The notes beneath the pieces were generated by a model. That model was not told the origin of the DNA. It did no database searches and was given only the letters and a program-made list of their open reading frames with translations. From positions 4,028,501-4,092,500 of the forward strand of contig NZ_CP012830.1 of NCBI RefSeq assembly GCF_001307155.1: 64,000 bases of DNA, in the 5' to 3' direction. The stretch comes from Pseudomonas fluorescens (GTDB taxonomy: Bacteria; Pseudomonadota; Gammaproteobacteria; Pseudomonadales; Pseudomonadaceae). How positions within the stretch are numbered: the first letter of the stretch is position 1; every line of letters begins with the position of its first letter. Shown here in pieces: positions 33,746-43,108 of the stretch. A program made the position numbers and the translations under genes.

Positions 33746-35401
33746 ATGCTCAAGAGTTTGCAGTCTGTGTTACGGCGCTCCGTCAGCCTGTTGTCGGTCG
33801 CCGGTGCCTTGAGTTACTCCGCATTGGCACCCGCGTTGGGGTTGGGCGACATCACGTTGCACTCAGCCCTTAACCAGCCGTTGAATGCCGAAATCGCCTT
33901 GGTCGATCCCGGTGCCCTGAGTGACGGTGAACTCTCGGTCAGCCTGGCGACGGCGGATGAGTTCGCCCGCGCCGGTGTCGAGCGAGTATTTTTTCTCAAC
34001 GACCTGCGTTTTACCGCCGTTCTGCGTGGCAATCGCAGCGTGATTCGGGTGGTGTCCAGCAAGCCGGTCAATGAACCGTTCCTGAATTTTCTGGTGCAGG
34101 CGAACCAGCCCAATGGGCATCTGCTGCGCGAATACACGGTGCTGATCGATCCACCGGGTTCACCGGGGATCGTACCGGTGAGTGATGTCGAGCCGGCCCC
34201 GGCGATCACCCAGCAACCCACTGCTGCCGCACCCGCCAAAACGCCAGCTGTTGCTCCAGCGAGCACGGCGCCTGCGGCTACCGATCCGACTTCCGAATTG
34301 CTGGCAGCCAGTGTCCTGGAAAACCAGCAACTGAAACAAACGATCGATCAGTTGAACAGCCGGCTACAAGCCCAGGATGAACAGATCGCCAGCCAGCGCA
34401 AGCAAGTCAGCGATCTGCAAACCGAGTTGGCCGACGCCAAAAAACCTTTACCCGCCCCCGTCATTCCCGTCGTGCCAATTCCGGTGCCCACAGCCCCTAT
34501 GGATGAGACGAGCAGTGGTTGGGCGTTGTGGCTGATCGGCGGCCTGTTGGTGCTTGGCGTGCTATTGCTACTGGGCCTGTTTGCGCTCCGTCGGCGGCGG
34601 GTACAGCCTGTATCAGCACCCGCGCCGCGACATGAGCCGGTGGTCAGTCGGGGAGCGCCCGATAGTGCACAGAAACCATCGATTGAGCTTTCTGCGACGC
34701 CGTCTCCCCCTGCGAACCGCGAAACCGCTCATGGGGCAGAAGTGCTTGAGAGCGTCGGTATCTACCTGACCTATGACCGCTACGCCGAGGCGGCCAGTCT
34801 ATTGCGCGAAGCCTTGCTCAAAGAGCCGCAGCGCAGCGATTTGAACCTGAAACTGTTGGAGGTGCTGGGACTGCAGGGCGACAGCGCAGCTTATTCGGAG
34901 CATGAAAACAGTTTGCATGAAGCGGGTTACAGTGCCGAGGTGCTGGAGCAGATTCGCGCACGTTCGCCGAAACTGGCCAGTGCACAATCGTTGGCGACTC
35001 TTGAGTCGACGGCTGAAACGACGGCTGAACCTGCTGCCTCGGTAGAGGATGAGTTCCAGTTGAATCTGGATGACTTGTCGATGGATTCGAGCTGGGATCT
35101 GGCCTGTCCGTCCGACACAACAGCGGCAATGGCTGAACCCGTGGATCAGCTGGAACCGCTGGACGATGGCTTTCTCGACGATTTCGCCGATGCATCACCG
35201 ACCCTGGAGCTTGAGCCGTTGTCGGGCGAATTCGCGGTACCTGCGCACGAAGAGATCCACCCCGGCAAACTGGAAGAGGCGCAGAACTGCATCGACGACG
35301 GTGATCTGGACAGCGCCATTGCGCTATTGAACGAGTTACTCAAGGACAGTGACGAATCCTTGAAGCAAACCGCCCGCAGCCTGTTGGCCAGCATACGCTG
35401 A
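33746..35401 (+). CDS. Short FimV-like protein
   Basis: A 551-residue protein with a signal peptide (about 1-31) and the FimV N-terminal domain (LGDITLHSALNQPLNAEIAL ... NLVQANQPNGHLLREYTVLIDPP-like block). A coiled coil (about 190-230), one membrane helix (about 255-280, WALWLIGGLLVLGVLLLLGL) and an acidic cytoplasmic part follow, ending in the TPR-like FimV C-terminal unit (HPGKLEEAQNCIDDGDLDSA). No LysM domain is seen, and it is far shorter than polar FimV (900 or more residues), so it is a paralogue. The start at 33746 is chosen because AAGGA is 6 bases upstream. Confidence 0.78.
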   Translation: MLKSLQSVLRRSVSLLSVAGALSYSALAPALGLGDITLHSALNQPLNAEIALVDPGALSDGELSVSLATADEFARAGVERVFFLNDLRFTAVLRGNRSVIRVVSSKPVNEPFLNFLVQANQPNGHLLREYTVLIDPPGSPGIVPVSDVEPAPAITQQPTAAAPAKTPAVAPASTAPAATDPTSELLAASVLENQQLKQTIDQLNSRLQAQDEQIASQRKQVSDLQTELADAKKPLPAPVIPVVPIPVPTAPMDETSSGWALWLIGGLLVLGVLLLLGLFALRRRRVQPVSAPAPRHEPVVSRGAPDSAQKPSIELSATPSPPANRETAHGAEVLESVGIYLTYDRYAEAASLLREALLKEPQRSDLNLKLLEVLGLQGDSAAYSEHENSLHEAGYSAEVLEQIRARSPKLASAQSLATLESTAETTAEPAASVEDEFQLNLDDLSMDSSWDLACPSDTTAAMAEPVDQLEPLDDGFLDDFADASPTLELEPLSGEFAVPAHEEIHPGKLEEAQNCIDDGDLDSAIALLNELLKDSDESLKQTARSLLASIR

Positions 35402-35406
35402 GCTCC

Positions 35407-35473
35407 TGTAGGAGCATGGCTTGCCAGCGATGGCGTCCGTGAGATCGCTATCGCCAGCAGCTGTGCTCCTACA
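35407..35473. repeat. REP pair, GTAGGAGC type
   Basis: TGTAGGAGCATGGCTTGCC and its inverse TGTGCTCCTACA enclose about 25 bases between the FimV-like gene and the SelW-like gene. Confidence 0.75.
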
Positions 35474-35597
35474 GGTCTCGCGCCGCCATCAATTTTCGCA
35501 ATACCTGCGATCAGTACGTCTGCCCAAGGCTCAGGTAGATCGAGCGGCAAAGGCGGCTATTATAGCGGCGCCATCGAGTTCAGGAGTCCAGCACGCC

Positions 35598-35885
35598 ATG
35601 ACCACGCACAAACCGGAAGTTGTCATCACTTACTGCACGCAATGCCAGTGGCTGTTGCGCGCCGCCTGGCTGGCCCAGGAGTTGCTCAGTACCTTCAGTG
35701 ATGATCTGGGCAAAGTTTCACTGGTGCCGGGAACTGGCGGGGTGTTTTTCATTACTTGCGACGGGGTGCAGATCTGGGAGCGCAAGGCTGATGGTGGTTT
35801 CCCGGAAGCCAAGGTACTCAAGCAGCGGGTCCGGGATCAGATCGATCCCGACCGTGATCTCGGACACAACGATAGAACTCAGTGA
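35598..35885 (+). CDS. SelW/SelT/SelH-family (Rdx) protein
   Basis: A 95-residue thioredoxin-fold protein with the redox motif CTQC at 13-16, in the place of CxxU of selenoprotein W. EVVITYCTQCQWLLRAAWLA and the later VPGTGGVFFITCDG complete the Rdx pattern. Such proteins are thought to act in thiol redox chemistry; the substrate is unknown. The start follows AGGAGT. The last bases overlap the convergent EamA gene by 7. Confidence 0.82.
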   Translation: MTTHKPEVVITYCTQCQWLLRAAWLAQELLSTFSDDLGKVSLVPGTGGVFFITCDGVQIWERKADGGFPEAKVLKQRVRDQIDPDRDLGHNDRTQ

Positions 35886-36772
35886 GAGGCGGCTTCGGCC
35901 GTCACGCTTTTCTTGCTTGAGCTGCCAGACAGACTGCTGGACACCACAATCGCAATGATGATCAGCGCACCGCCAATCAACATCCGCAGTGTCGGATTCT
36001 CATCGAACAGCAGCCAGGCGACGGTGATGCCATAAACCGGCTCCAGTGCAAACACCACCGCGGCGGTACGGGCCTTGATCACCGCCAGGCTGGCAACGAA
36101 CAGGCTGTGGGCGACGCCGGTGCAGAACACCCCAAGCAGACCGATCCATAGCCAGTCGATGGCGCGCACCTCACTCAAGCCCGGTGCTGCCACCGGCAAC
36201 AGGCAGAGGGCGACCACTACGTTCTGACACAGCGCTGCCTGCACGGCGGGTATACGCCCGGAGCTGGCACGGTTGGTCAGCGACAGCAAGGCGAACAGCA
36301 GGCCCGAGCCCACCGCCCAGAGCAGACCGCTGGTAGCTTCACTGGCGAGGTCAAAATCCGGGGTAACCAACACCAGGCCGACGCTCACCAGCGCCACCAG
36401 GAGAATTTCATTGGCGCGAATTCGCTCGCGGAAGATCAGGCCTTCGAGGATCACCGTGAACGCCGGGAAACTGGCAAAGCCCAGGGTCGCAATCGCCACG
36501 CCGGCAACTTTCACCGCAATGAAAAAACTCACCCAATGCCCGGCCAGCAACAGGCCGCTGAGGAGCAGGCGACGCCAGTCCACGGCTTCGAGTTTCTGCC
36601 AGCCAGTGCTGCTGGCGAAACGGGCAAAGAATGCCAGAGCGATCACCGCGAATGCCGCACGGCCAAAGACAATGATGGCAGGGGAGGCCGCGGCGAGTTT
36701 GCCGAACACACCCGTCAGGCCAAACATCAATGCGCCGATATGCAGGGCGCCAAGGGCGGTACGCGGAGTCAT
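35879..36772 (-). CDS. EamA/DMT-family transporter
   Basis: A 297-residue protein with ten helices and two EamA repeats (ALHIGALMFGLTGVFGKLAA, then SGLLWAVGSGLLFALLSLTNR). The start at 36772 (MTPRTALGAL) is chosen because a longer frame adds non-conserved polar sequence. It is divergent in orientation from nothing close, and follows the AraC gene on the same strand by about 90 bases in reverse order. Substrate unknown. Confidence 0.8.
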   Translation of the reverse strand: MTPRTALGALHIGALMFGLTGVFGKLAAASPAIIVFGRAAFAVIALAFFARFASSTGWQKLEAVDWRRLLLSGLLLAGHWVSFFIAVKVAGVAIATLGFASFPAFTVILEGLIFRERIRANEILLVALVSVGLVLVTPDFDLASEATSGLLWAVGSGLLFALLSLTNRASSGRIPAVQAALCQNVVVALCLLPVAAPGLSEVRAIDWLWIGLLGVFCTGVAHSLFVASLAVIKARTAAVVFALEPVYGITVAWLLFDENPTLRMLIGGALIIIAIVVSSSLSGSSSKKSVTAEAASH

Positions 36773-36863
36773 TTCAATCCTTAATCCATAGAGGCAATGA
36801 CGACATTGAACCGCGTGACGGCCTGATCTGTCTGTCGTCAAACTCGCGTTTTTTATCGTCAGC

Positions 36864-37622
36864 CTAGCGCTTGCCCGCCGTACGACGCAGTGCGCCCGGC
36901 GAGGCGCCGAACTCGCGCATCACCGCTGCGGCGAAGGCGCTCTGGGAGCCATAACCGACACGGCAGGCGACTTCGCCGATGGGCAGCGCGGATTCACGGA
37001 GCAACTTCACCGCGATATGCAGGCGGCGACTGCGGATGTAATCCATCGGCGTCTGTCCGCATTCAGCGACAAAGCGTGCGTGCAGACGTGCGCTGGACAG
37101 CCCGGCGACGCGCGCCAGATCGGCGACTTGCAGCGGATAGGCGGCGTATTGGTCGATGTGCGCGTTGAGCGCGGCGTAAGGCAAGCGGCGCCCGGCGATG
37201 CTGCTTGGCGCGGCGTTGTTGAGGCTGGCGAGCAACAATACGGCGCCTTGCTGGGCGATCAGCGGGTCTGCGACCGGGCTGCTCGCCAGCCAGCTCACCA
37301 GCTGGCTTTGCCCGGCATCCAGCGGCAAGCGTCCGGGGTTGTCGAGCAAGCGCCGACTGGCCTCGGCATGCTCGCCCAATGATTGTGAAACCCATTGGTC
37401 GCTCGGCACATCGAGCACCAGGCAGCGGCTGCCATTCGGGCTGCCGCAAGCGTGATGAGCACCTGCCGGTACGACCACAAAACTCTGCTGCACCACCTGG
37501 CTGCCATGACCGCCGACCTCGAAGTCGAGCGCGCCCGACAGGCCGAACACCAGTTGCGCGTGGTCATGGCTGTGGACGATCAGGTCGTGGGTGTACTGGC
37601 GTAGCGTGAGGATCGGTCTCAT
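36864..37622 (-). CDS. AraC-family transcriptional regulator
   Basis: A 252-residue regulator. An N-terminal cupin domain (VHSHDHAQLVFGLSGALDFE, 19-38) senses an effector, and the C-terminal double helix-turn-helix is YPLQVADLARVAGLSSARLH with PIGEVACRVGYGSQSAFAAA. The start at 37622 has CCCAGGAG upstream; the longer frame adds 27 unlikely residues. It is followed by the EamA transporter on the same strand, which it may control. Confidence 0.85.
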   Translation of the reverse strand: MRPILTLRQYTHDLIVHSHDHAQLVFGLSGALDFEVGGHGSQVVQQSFVVVPAGAHHACGSPNGSRCLVLDVPSDQWVSQSLGEHAEASRRLLDNPGRLPLDAGQSQLVSWLASSPVADPLIAQQGAVLLLASLNNAAPSSIAGRRLPYAALNAHIDQYAAYPLQVADLARVAGLSSARLHARFVAECGQTPMDYIRSRRLHIAVKLLRESALPIGEVACRVGYGSQSAFAAAVMREFGASPGALRRTAGKR

Positions 37623-37756
37623 CGCAGTCTCCTGGGCAGACTCGCAGTCTACACCGGCCGCGCCTGGGTCCGGGTTGTCATCAGACTGCCGTATTTGTGT
37701 CATGGGCTATTAATCGCTGCGGTGCAAGCTTGCGAAAAATCTCGCAGAGGTTGCCC

Positions 37757-38572
37757 ATGACCAGCGCCGAACGTGCAAAACCCAGCCGTAAACAACGCGT
37801 GCGCACCTTGTGGATCTCCGATGTGCACCTCGGCACCCGGGATTGTCAGGCCGAGCATTTGTCGCAGTTTCTCAAGGGCTATCAGGCTGACAAGATCTAT
37901 CTGGTCGGCGACATCATCGATGGCTGGAAGCTGCGCAGCGGCATGTACTGGCCGCAGGCTCACACCAACGTCATTCGCCGTTTGCTGACCATGAGCAAGC
38001 GCGGCACCGAGGTGATTTATGTCACCGGCAACCACGACGAGTTTTTGCGGCGTTATTCGAAGCTGATCCTGGGTAATATTCAGTTGGTGGACGAGGCGGT
38101 CCACGTCACCGCGGATGGCCGGCACCTGTTGGTGATTCATGGCGATCAGTTCGATGTGATCACGCGTTATCACCGCTGGCTGGCGTTTCTTGGCGACTCG
38201 GCCTACGAGTTCACCCTGACCCTCAACCGCTGGCTCAATCACTGGCGTGCACGGTACGGCTACGGTTACTGGTCGTTGTCGGCGTACCTCAAGCACAAAG
38301 TCAAAACCGCGGTCAGCTTCATCAGCGATTTCGAAGAGGCCATCGCCCACGAGTGTGTCAAACGCGAGCTGCACGGGGTGGTTTGCGGGCACATTCACCA
38401 CGCGGAAATCCGCAAGGTCGGTGAGGTGGATTACCTCAATTGCGGAGATTGGGTGGAGTCGTGCACAGCCTTGATCGAGCATTTGGACGGCACGATCGAG
38501 TTGTACCGGTTGGCGGATGCTCAGGCGCGCGAGGCACAACTCAAGGCCGTTAAGGTTGCTGAACCGGCTTGA
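37757..38572 (+). CDS. LpxH-like metallophosphoesterase
   Basis: A 271-residue calcineurin-like phosphoesterase of the UDP-2,3-diacylglucosamine pyrophosphatase group. The metal motifs are ISDVHLG (20-26, Asp22 and His24), GDIIDGW (51-57), GNHDE (91-95), HGDQFD (128-133) and GHIHHAE. This longer group (about 270 residues) differs from canonical LpxH (about 240); Pseudomonas has both, and this one may act on other phospholipid pyrophosphates. The start follows AGAGG at 37746. Confidence 0.82.
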   Translation: MTSAERAKPSRKQRVRTLWISDVHLGTRDCQAEHLSQFLKGYQADKIYLVGDIIDGWKLRSGMYWPQAHTNVIRRLLTMSKRGTEVIYVTGNHDEFLRRYSKLILGNIQLVDEAVHVTADGRHLLVIHGDQFDVITRYHRWLAFLGDSAYEFTLTLNRWLNHWRARYGYGYWSLSAYLKHKVKTAVSFISDFEEAIAHECVKRELHGVVCGHIHHAEIRKVGEVDYLNCGDWVESCTALIEHLDGTIELYRLADAQAREAQLKAVKVAEPA

Positions 38573-38590
38573 TCCGACAGGTTTAGCTTT

Positions 38591-38734
38591 TGTGGCGAGG
38601 GAGCTTGCTCCCGCTCGACCGCGAAGCGGTCGTAATCCGGCAATCGCGATCCATCCGAATACTCGCGGCGGCTGACATCAGGGTCGCTTCGCCCGAGCGC
38701 GGACCGACCCGCGGGAGCAAGCTCCCTCGCCACA
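38591..38734. repeat. REP pair, GTGGCGAGGG type
   Basis: Two inverted REP copies, 100 bases apart, with the GCCCGAGCGCGGACCGACCC interval also seen at 21880-21900. Lies between the convergent phosphoesterase and HD-protein genes. Confidence 0.85.
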
Positions 38735-38748
38735 GGTCCGCGGATATT

Positions 38749-39339
38749 TCAGACCGGTGCGTATTCTTCCATCGCTGCCATGTAGATCGAGTTTTTCGGC
38801 CGGGCGAACAGGCGTTCCATCATCGGTTCGAAGAAACTCAGCGGCAGGGTCTCGTAGTCCGGATCAAAGGCTGCCGCGTCATACCTGGCGCAGAACTCGA
38901 GGGTTTGCCGGTACTGCGGGTGTTCGCGAAACTGCTCGCGCAGGTGCCGGTCCATGCCCAGGTGATGGAAAAAATAGTAGCCCTGGAAAATCCCGTGCTT
39001 TTCGACCATCCACAGGTTTTCAGGGCTGACGAATGGCTTGAGGATCGCTGCCGCAATGTCCGGGTGGTTGTAGGAGCCAAGGGTATCGCCAATGTCGTGG
39101 AGCAGCGCACACACCACGTATTCCTCATCCCGGCCATCGCGCCAGGCGCGGGTGGCGGTTTGCAGTGAGTGGGTCAGCCGATCGACCGGGAAACCGCCAA
39201 AATCACCCTCCAGCAGTTTCAGGTGCGCCACAATCCGTGTCGGCAATTGTTTGGCGTAGGCACTGAAGTCCGCGGCGATGATCGCCCAGTCTTCCTGCGT
39301 ACCCTCCTTCATGTGGGTGAAACGGGCGTGCGCATTCAT
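38749..39339 (-). CDS. HD-domain protein (PhnZ-like outline)
   Basis: A 196-residue protein with the HD metal motif: His57 in THSLQTATRA, HD at 81-82 (ALLHDIGDTLG), then a histidine-rich segment EKHGIFQGYYFFHHLGMD (His115, His125, His126). The extra histidines after EKHG resemble mixed-valent di-iron oxygenases (PhnZ/inositol-oxygenase type) more than plain phosphohydrolases; this is inference. No signal peptide. An Mpo1-like protein, another possible iron enzyme, lies 100 bases downstream on the same strand in the reverse order. Confidence 0.72.
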   Translation of the reverse strand: MNAHARFTHMKEGTQEDWAIIAADFSAYAKQLPTRIVAHLKLLEGDFGGFPVDRLTHSLQTATRAWRDGRDEEYVVCALLHDIGDTLGSYNHPDIAAAILKPFVSPENLWMVEKHGIFQGYYFFHHLGMDRHLREQFREHPQYRQTLEFCARYDAAAFDPDYETLPLSFFEPMMERLFARPKNSIYMAAMEEYAPV

Positions 39340-39438
39340 CAGCTATCCTCTTATTGTTTTCGAAGGGACGTCGTGCAGTGTAGAACTTGGATCCAATGCT
39401 GCACTGGCCATGTGGGACGGCTTGATGGCCCGGCGAGC

Positions 39439-39750
39439 CTAGAAAGGCACTTTGCCGAGGATCATGTCGCGATACATGATGAAGTCGCCGAGCAGGCTGT
39501 AAAACGGATGCTGGAATGTCGCTGGCCGGTTTTTTTCAAAGAAAAAGTGTCCGACCCAGGCGAAGCTGTAGCCGGCCAGAGGCAGGGCCAGCAACAACAG
39601 CCAGGCACCGTTGCCGATAGCGAAGGCCAGGATGAAAAGCACCAGGCTGGTGCCGACAAAGTGCAGGCGTCGGCAGACACTGTTGCTGTGTTCGCTGAGG
39701 TAATACGGGTAAAACTCGGCGAAGCTGCTGAAACGTTTGATGTTTTCCAC
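39439..39750 (-). CDS. Mpo1-like (DUF962) membrane protein
   Basis: A 103-residue membrane protein. SFAEFYPYYLSEHSNSVCRR followed by two helices and FQHPFYSLLGDFIMYRDM is the Mpo1/DUF962 signature; yeast Mpo1 is an iron-dependent dioxygenase in alpha-oxidation of 2-hydroxy fatty acids, and its histidines are conserved here. The start is set at GTG 39750 (MENIKRF), since the longer ATG frame has an atypical N-terminus. Whether it acts on fatty acids here is unknown. Confidence 0.72.
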   Translation of the reverse strand: MENIKRFSSFAEFYPYYLSEHSNSVCRRLHFVGTSLVLFILAFAIGNGAWLLLLALPLAGYSFAWVGHFFFEKNRPATFQHPFYSLLGDFIMYRDMILGKVPF

Positions 39751-39910
39751 GACTGCATTCTCTGTGGTTATTGTGCTGCCGAGCGGATGTTCTGCGGGCA
39801 GCTTATTTAAGTCTAGAGTCATCAGTGGCAACAGCCAGTGACCTTGGGCGCCACTTTAGTATCCTTCTGAAATTGGCCGTGATGCGCGGCACATCAAGTA
39901 AGAAAACGCC

Positions 39911-40972
39911 ATGAGCGAACGAACGACTTCTGCAAGCTGGGCGATGGGGATTGTCAAGGCACTGGAGATGGACGGCCTGGATTGCCGGGTCTTGTTCAAA
40001 CAGCTGGGGCTCGACTACGCGGCGCTGAATGATCCGGATGCGCGCTTTCCTCAAGATTCGATGACGCGACTCTGGCAGCGTGCGGTAGAGCTGTCCGGCA
40101 ACCCGGCAATCGGTCTGAACATGGGCAAGTTGGTCCGCCCGGCATCGTTTCATGTGGTCGGTTATGCCTTGATGTCGAGCCAGACCCTGGCGGAAGGTTT
40201 TCAGCGCCTGGTGCGTTATCAGCGGATCATCGCCGAAAGCGCCGACCTGAGTTTTCGCCTGTTACCCGAAGGGTATGCACTGATTTTGACGGTGCATGGC
40301 GACCACCTGCCGCCCACCCGACAAAGTGCCGAAGCGTCACTCGCCTGCGCGCTGGGCTTGTGTGGCTGGCTGACCGGGCGCACCTTGCAGCCACGCAAAG
40401 TGCTGATGCAGGGCGATCAACCCCAAGACCTCGAACCCTACAAATTTGCCTTTCATGCGCCGCTGGAGTTCAGCGCGCCTTATGACGCGCTGATTTTCGA
40501 ACGGGCAGACATGGAAGCCCCGTTGCCGACTGCCAACGAGGCGATGGCGTTGTTGCATGACCGGTTTGCCGGCGAATACCTGGCTCGGTTTTCTGAAAGC
40601 CAGGTTACCCACAAGGCCCGGCAAGTGCTCTGTCGCCTACTGCCGCAAGGCGAGCCCAAGCGCGATACGGTGGCGCAAATCCTGCACTTGTCCCAGCGCA
40701 CCTTGCAGCGACGCTTGCAGGAAGAGGGTACGAGTTTTCAGACGCTGCTCGACGACACGCGCCGTGAGTTGGCCGAGCAGTACCTGGCGCAACCGAACAT
40801 GACCCTGCTGGAAACTGCCTACCTGTTGGGGTTCGCCGATCCGAGCAATTTCTTTCGGGCTTTTCGGCGCTGGTTCGATACCACGCCCGGCGAATACCGG
40901 ACGCGGTTGATGGACGCGCCCAAAGAACTCAGTGACGCCAGAACGCCGGGATACACAGCACAAACACGGTAA
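39911..40972 (+). CDS. AraC-family regulator with an arabinose-binding-like domain
   Basis: A 353-residue regulator: an N-terminal ligand domain (PF12625-like; ALNDPDARFPQDSMTRLWQR) and a C-terminal AraC double helix-turn-helix (VAQILHLSQRTLQRRLQEEG and LLETAYLLGFADPSNFFRAF). This layout is typical of OruR/ArgR-like and fatty-acid regulators in Pseudomonas. The final 44 bases overlap the convergent trkH gene. The target is unknown. Confidence 0.85.
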   Translation: MSERTTSASWAMGIVKALEMDGLDCRVLFKQLGLDYAALNDPDARFPQDSMTRLWQRAVELSGNPAIGLNMGKLVRPASFHVVGYALMSSQTLAEGFQRLVRYQRIIAESADLSFRLLPEGYALILTVHGDHLPPTRQSAEASLACALGLCGWLTGRTLQPRKVLMQGDQPQDLEPYKFAFHAPLEFSAPYDALIFERADMEAPLPTANEAMALLHDRFAGEYLARFSESQVTHKARQVLCRLLPQGEPKRDTVAQILHLSQRTLQRRLQEEGTSFQTLLDDTRRELAEQYLAQPNMTLLETAYLLGFADPSNFFRAFRRWFDTTPGEYRTRLMDAPKELSDARTPGYTAQTR

Positions 40973-42383
40973 TGATCTCCAGTCGCCCGAGCAGCATGCC
41001 GAGGGACAGAATCCACTTGGCGGCGTCGGGCAGGCTGGCGAAGTTACCGGACGGTCCGATGGTTTCACCCAGTCCCGGACCCACTCCGGAAACCGTACTG
41101 GCGGCACCGGTCAAGGCGGTCATCCAGTCCACGCCCAGCAGCGACAGCGCCAGGGCGATGGCGCAAATGGTGATTGCAAAGAAGAACGAAAACGTCAGGA
41201 TCGAGCGCACAATTTCTTCGTCGAGACGATGACCGTTGTACTTCTGCTTGATCACCGCACGGGGGTGGATCAGTTGGTTGAGGTTAGCCTTGAGCAGGAT
41301 AAAGGCCACCTGGAAACGGAAGATCTTGATCCCGCCAGCGGTCGACCCAGAGCAACCACCGACAAAGCCCAGATAGAAAAACAGCATCAATGAGAAGGTG
41401 CCCCACAAGCTGTAGTCCCCCAGCGCGAAACCGGTGGTGGTGACCACCGAGGTGACGTTCAGCGCAACGTGGCGCAGTGCGTCCAGCCAATGCAGGTCGG
41501 TGGTCCACCAGTACCAGGTGCCGAGTACCAGCCAGGTCACCAGCAGCATGCCGAGTAACCCCTGCACTTGCTGATCCTTGATCAGCGCCCGTCGATTGCC
41601 GCGTAAGGTCGCCACGTACAAGGTAAATGGCAGGCTGCCGAGAATCATGATCACCACCGCGACCCAGTGCACAGCCGGTTGCGTCCACTTGGCCAGGGAC
41701 TGGTCGGAGGTGGAGAAGCCGCCAGTGGATATTGCCGACATCGCATGGTTGACGGCATCGAACGGGCTCATGCCCGCCCACCAGAACGCCAGGCTGCCGA
41801 GGATGGTGATGCCGACGTAGGCGGCGACGATCAGCCGGGCCACCATGTGCGAACGCGGCATGACCTTTTCGGAACGGTCCGATGACTCGGTCTGAAACAG
41901 CCGCATGCCGCCGATGCGTAGCAGTGGCAGAATCGCGACCGCCATGCCGATAAAGCCGATACCGCCCAGCCAGTGCAGCAACGAACGCCACATCAGGATT
42001 CCCGGAGACATGCTGTCCAGGCCGCTGAGCACAGTAGAACCGGTGGCGGTGATGCCTGACATGCTTTCGAAAAACGAGTCGGTGTAGCTGATGTGCTGGG
42101 TTAGCAGAAATGGCAAGGCGGCGAATATGCAGACCACCACCCAGCTCGACACCGTGAGCAGGTACATGTCCCGCGGGCGCAGGTGTATATGCTCTGGTCG
42201 CCCGGGGATGACCAGCGCCAGGCCGGCGAGGAAGGTAATCATGCTGGCCCAGAGGAACGACGGCAGGTCGCTGGTGCGGTCGTAAATCAGCAGGGTTGCC
42301 ATCGGCACAACCATGCTGATGGCCAGGGTGATCAGGAAGATGCCGATGATGAAACCAATGATCCGTAAGGTCGGCAACGCCAT
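40929..42383 (-). CDS. trkH: Trk potassium uptake protein TrkH
   Basis: A 484-residue K+ channel-like subunit with four M1-P-M2 repeats; selectivity segments STGGF, TTGF and SGVGP, and the SGITATGSTVLSGLD block, are visible. It forms the membrane part of Trk with cytoplasmic TrkA. The length fits TrkH. It is alone on its strand and overlaps the convergent AraC gene. Confidence 0.93.
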   Translation of the reverse strand: MALPTLRIIGFIIGIFLITLAISMVVPMATLLIYDRTSDLPSFLWASMITFLAGLALVIPGRPEHIHLRPRDMYLLTVSSWVVVCIFAALPFLLTQHISYTDSFFESMSGITATGSTVLSGLDSMSPGILMWRSLLHWLGGIGFIGMAVAILPLLRIGGMRLFQTESSDRSEKVMPRSHMVARLIVAAYVGITILGSLAFWWAGMSPFDAVNHAMSAISTGGFSTSDQSLAKWTQPAVHWVAVVIMILGSLPFTLYVATLRGNRRALIKDQQVQGLLGMLLVTWLVLGTWYWWTTDLHWLDALRHVALNVTSVVTTTGFALGDYSLWGTFSLMLFFYLGFVGGCSGSTAGGIKIFRFQVAFILLKANLNQLIHPRAVIKQKYNGHRLDEEIVRSILTFSFFFAITICAIALALSLLGVDWMTALTGAASTVSGVGPGLGETIGPSGNFASLPDAAKWILSLGMLLGRLEIITVFVLCIPAFWRH

Positions 42384-42503
42384 GAAGTCCGCTCGGGCTG
42401 ATAGGGAAGGGCGCCATTCTACCTGCGAGGCAGGGCATGTAAACCGGCATCCCGGCGGCAGTTGCCGCTAGAATAGCCAGACATTTTTTTCAGGAGGTGG
42501 CCG

Positions 42504-43070
42504 ATGCAGGCTCTCGACGCTTTGCTCAACCGTGTATCCGTTCCGCGTTTGCTCGACCCGGCGCCCACCGCAGCACAACGGGAAGTGTTGTTTTCCGCGG
42601 CCATGCGCGCGCCGGATCACGGGCATTTGCAGCCGTGGCGTTTTCTTACGGTCGAAGGCGCGGCGCGCGAGCAATTGGGCGAGATACTGGCGCAGGCTGC
42701 ACGCCTGCAAGACGCCGATGTGCCTCAGGCCCTGGTGGACAAGGCGCGCAATGGCCCGCTGCGTGCGCCATTGGTCGTCGTTGTGGTGGCGCGCGTTCAA
42801 GACCACGTCAAAGTGCCAAAGTCCGAGCAGTTGCTGGCGGCAGGTTGTGCGGCCCACGCTATCTTGCTGGCGGCTTACGCTCAGGGGATCGGCGCGGTGT
42901 GGCGTACCGGCGAGCTGGTCTATTCGGAGCATGTGGCCCAGGGGTTGGGCCTGGCCGAAGGTGAAGAAGTGATTGCGTTCCTTTACCTGGGCACACCGCA
43001 GAACGAACCGCGGGTGGCTGGGAAAGTCGATCTCGCCGAGTTTGTCAGCGCCTGGCCTGCCAAGCCCTGA
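42504..43070 (+). CDS. Nitroreductase-family protein
   Basis: A 188-residue FMN-binding NAD(P)H nitroreductase, the short YdjA-like type. RAPDHGHLQPWRFLTVEG binds FMN phosphate, GIGAVWRTGEL and FLYLGTPQ complete the core. It should work as a homodimer with a limited active site. Its start follows AGGAGG by 7 bases. Divergent from trkH across 120 bases. Confidence 0.87.
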   Translation: MQALDALLNRVSVPRLLDPAPTAAQREVLFSAAMRAPDHGHLQPWRFLTVEGAAREQLGEILAQAARLQDADVPQALVDKARNGPLRAPLVVVVVARVQDHVKVPKSEQLLAAGCAAHAILLAAYAQGIGAVWRTGELVYSEHVAQGLGLAEGEEVIAFLYLGTPQNEPRVAGKVDLAEFVSAWPAKP

Positions 43071-43072
43071 AC

Positions 43073-43108
43073 ATGATCGTCCCCACGCGGGAGCGTGGGG
43101 ATGATCGT
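43073..43108. terminator. Bidirectional hairpin between the nitroreductase and cpxA-like genes
   Basis: A 16-base-pair stem (two wobbles) with a GGGA loop: ATGATCGTCCCCACGC and its inverse. It lies at the end of both convergent genes. It lacks a T-run and matches the GTCCCCACGC-type REP of fluorescens-group genomes. Confidence 0.6.
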
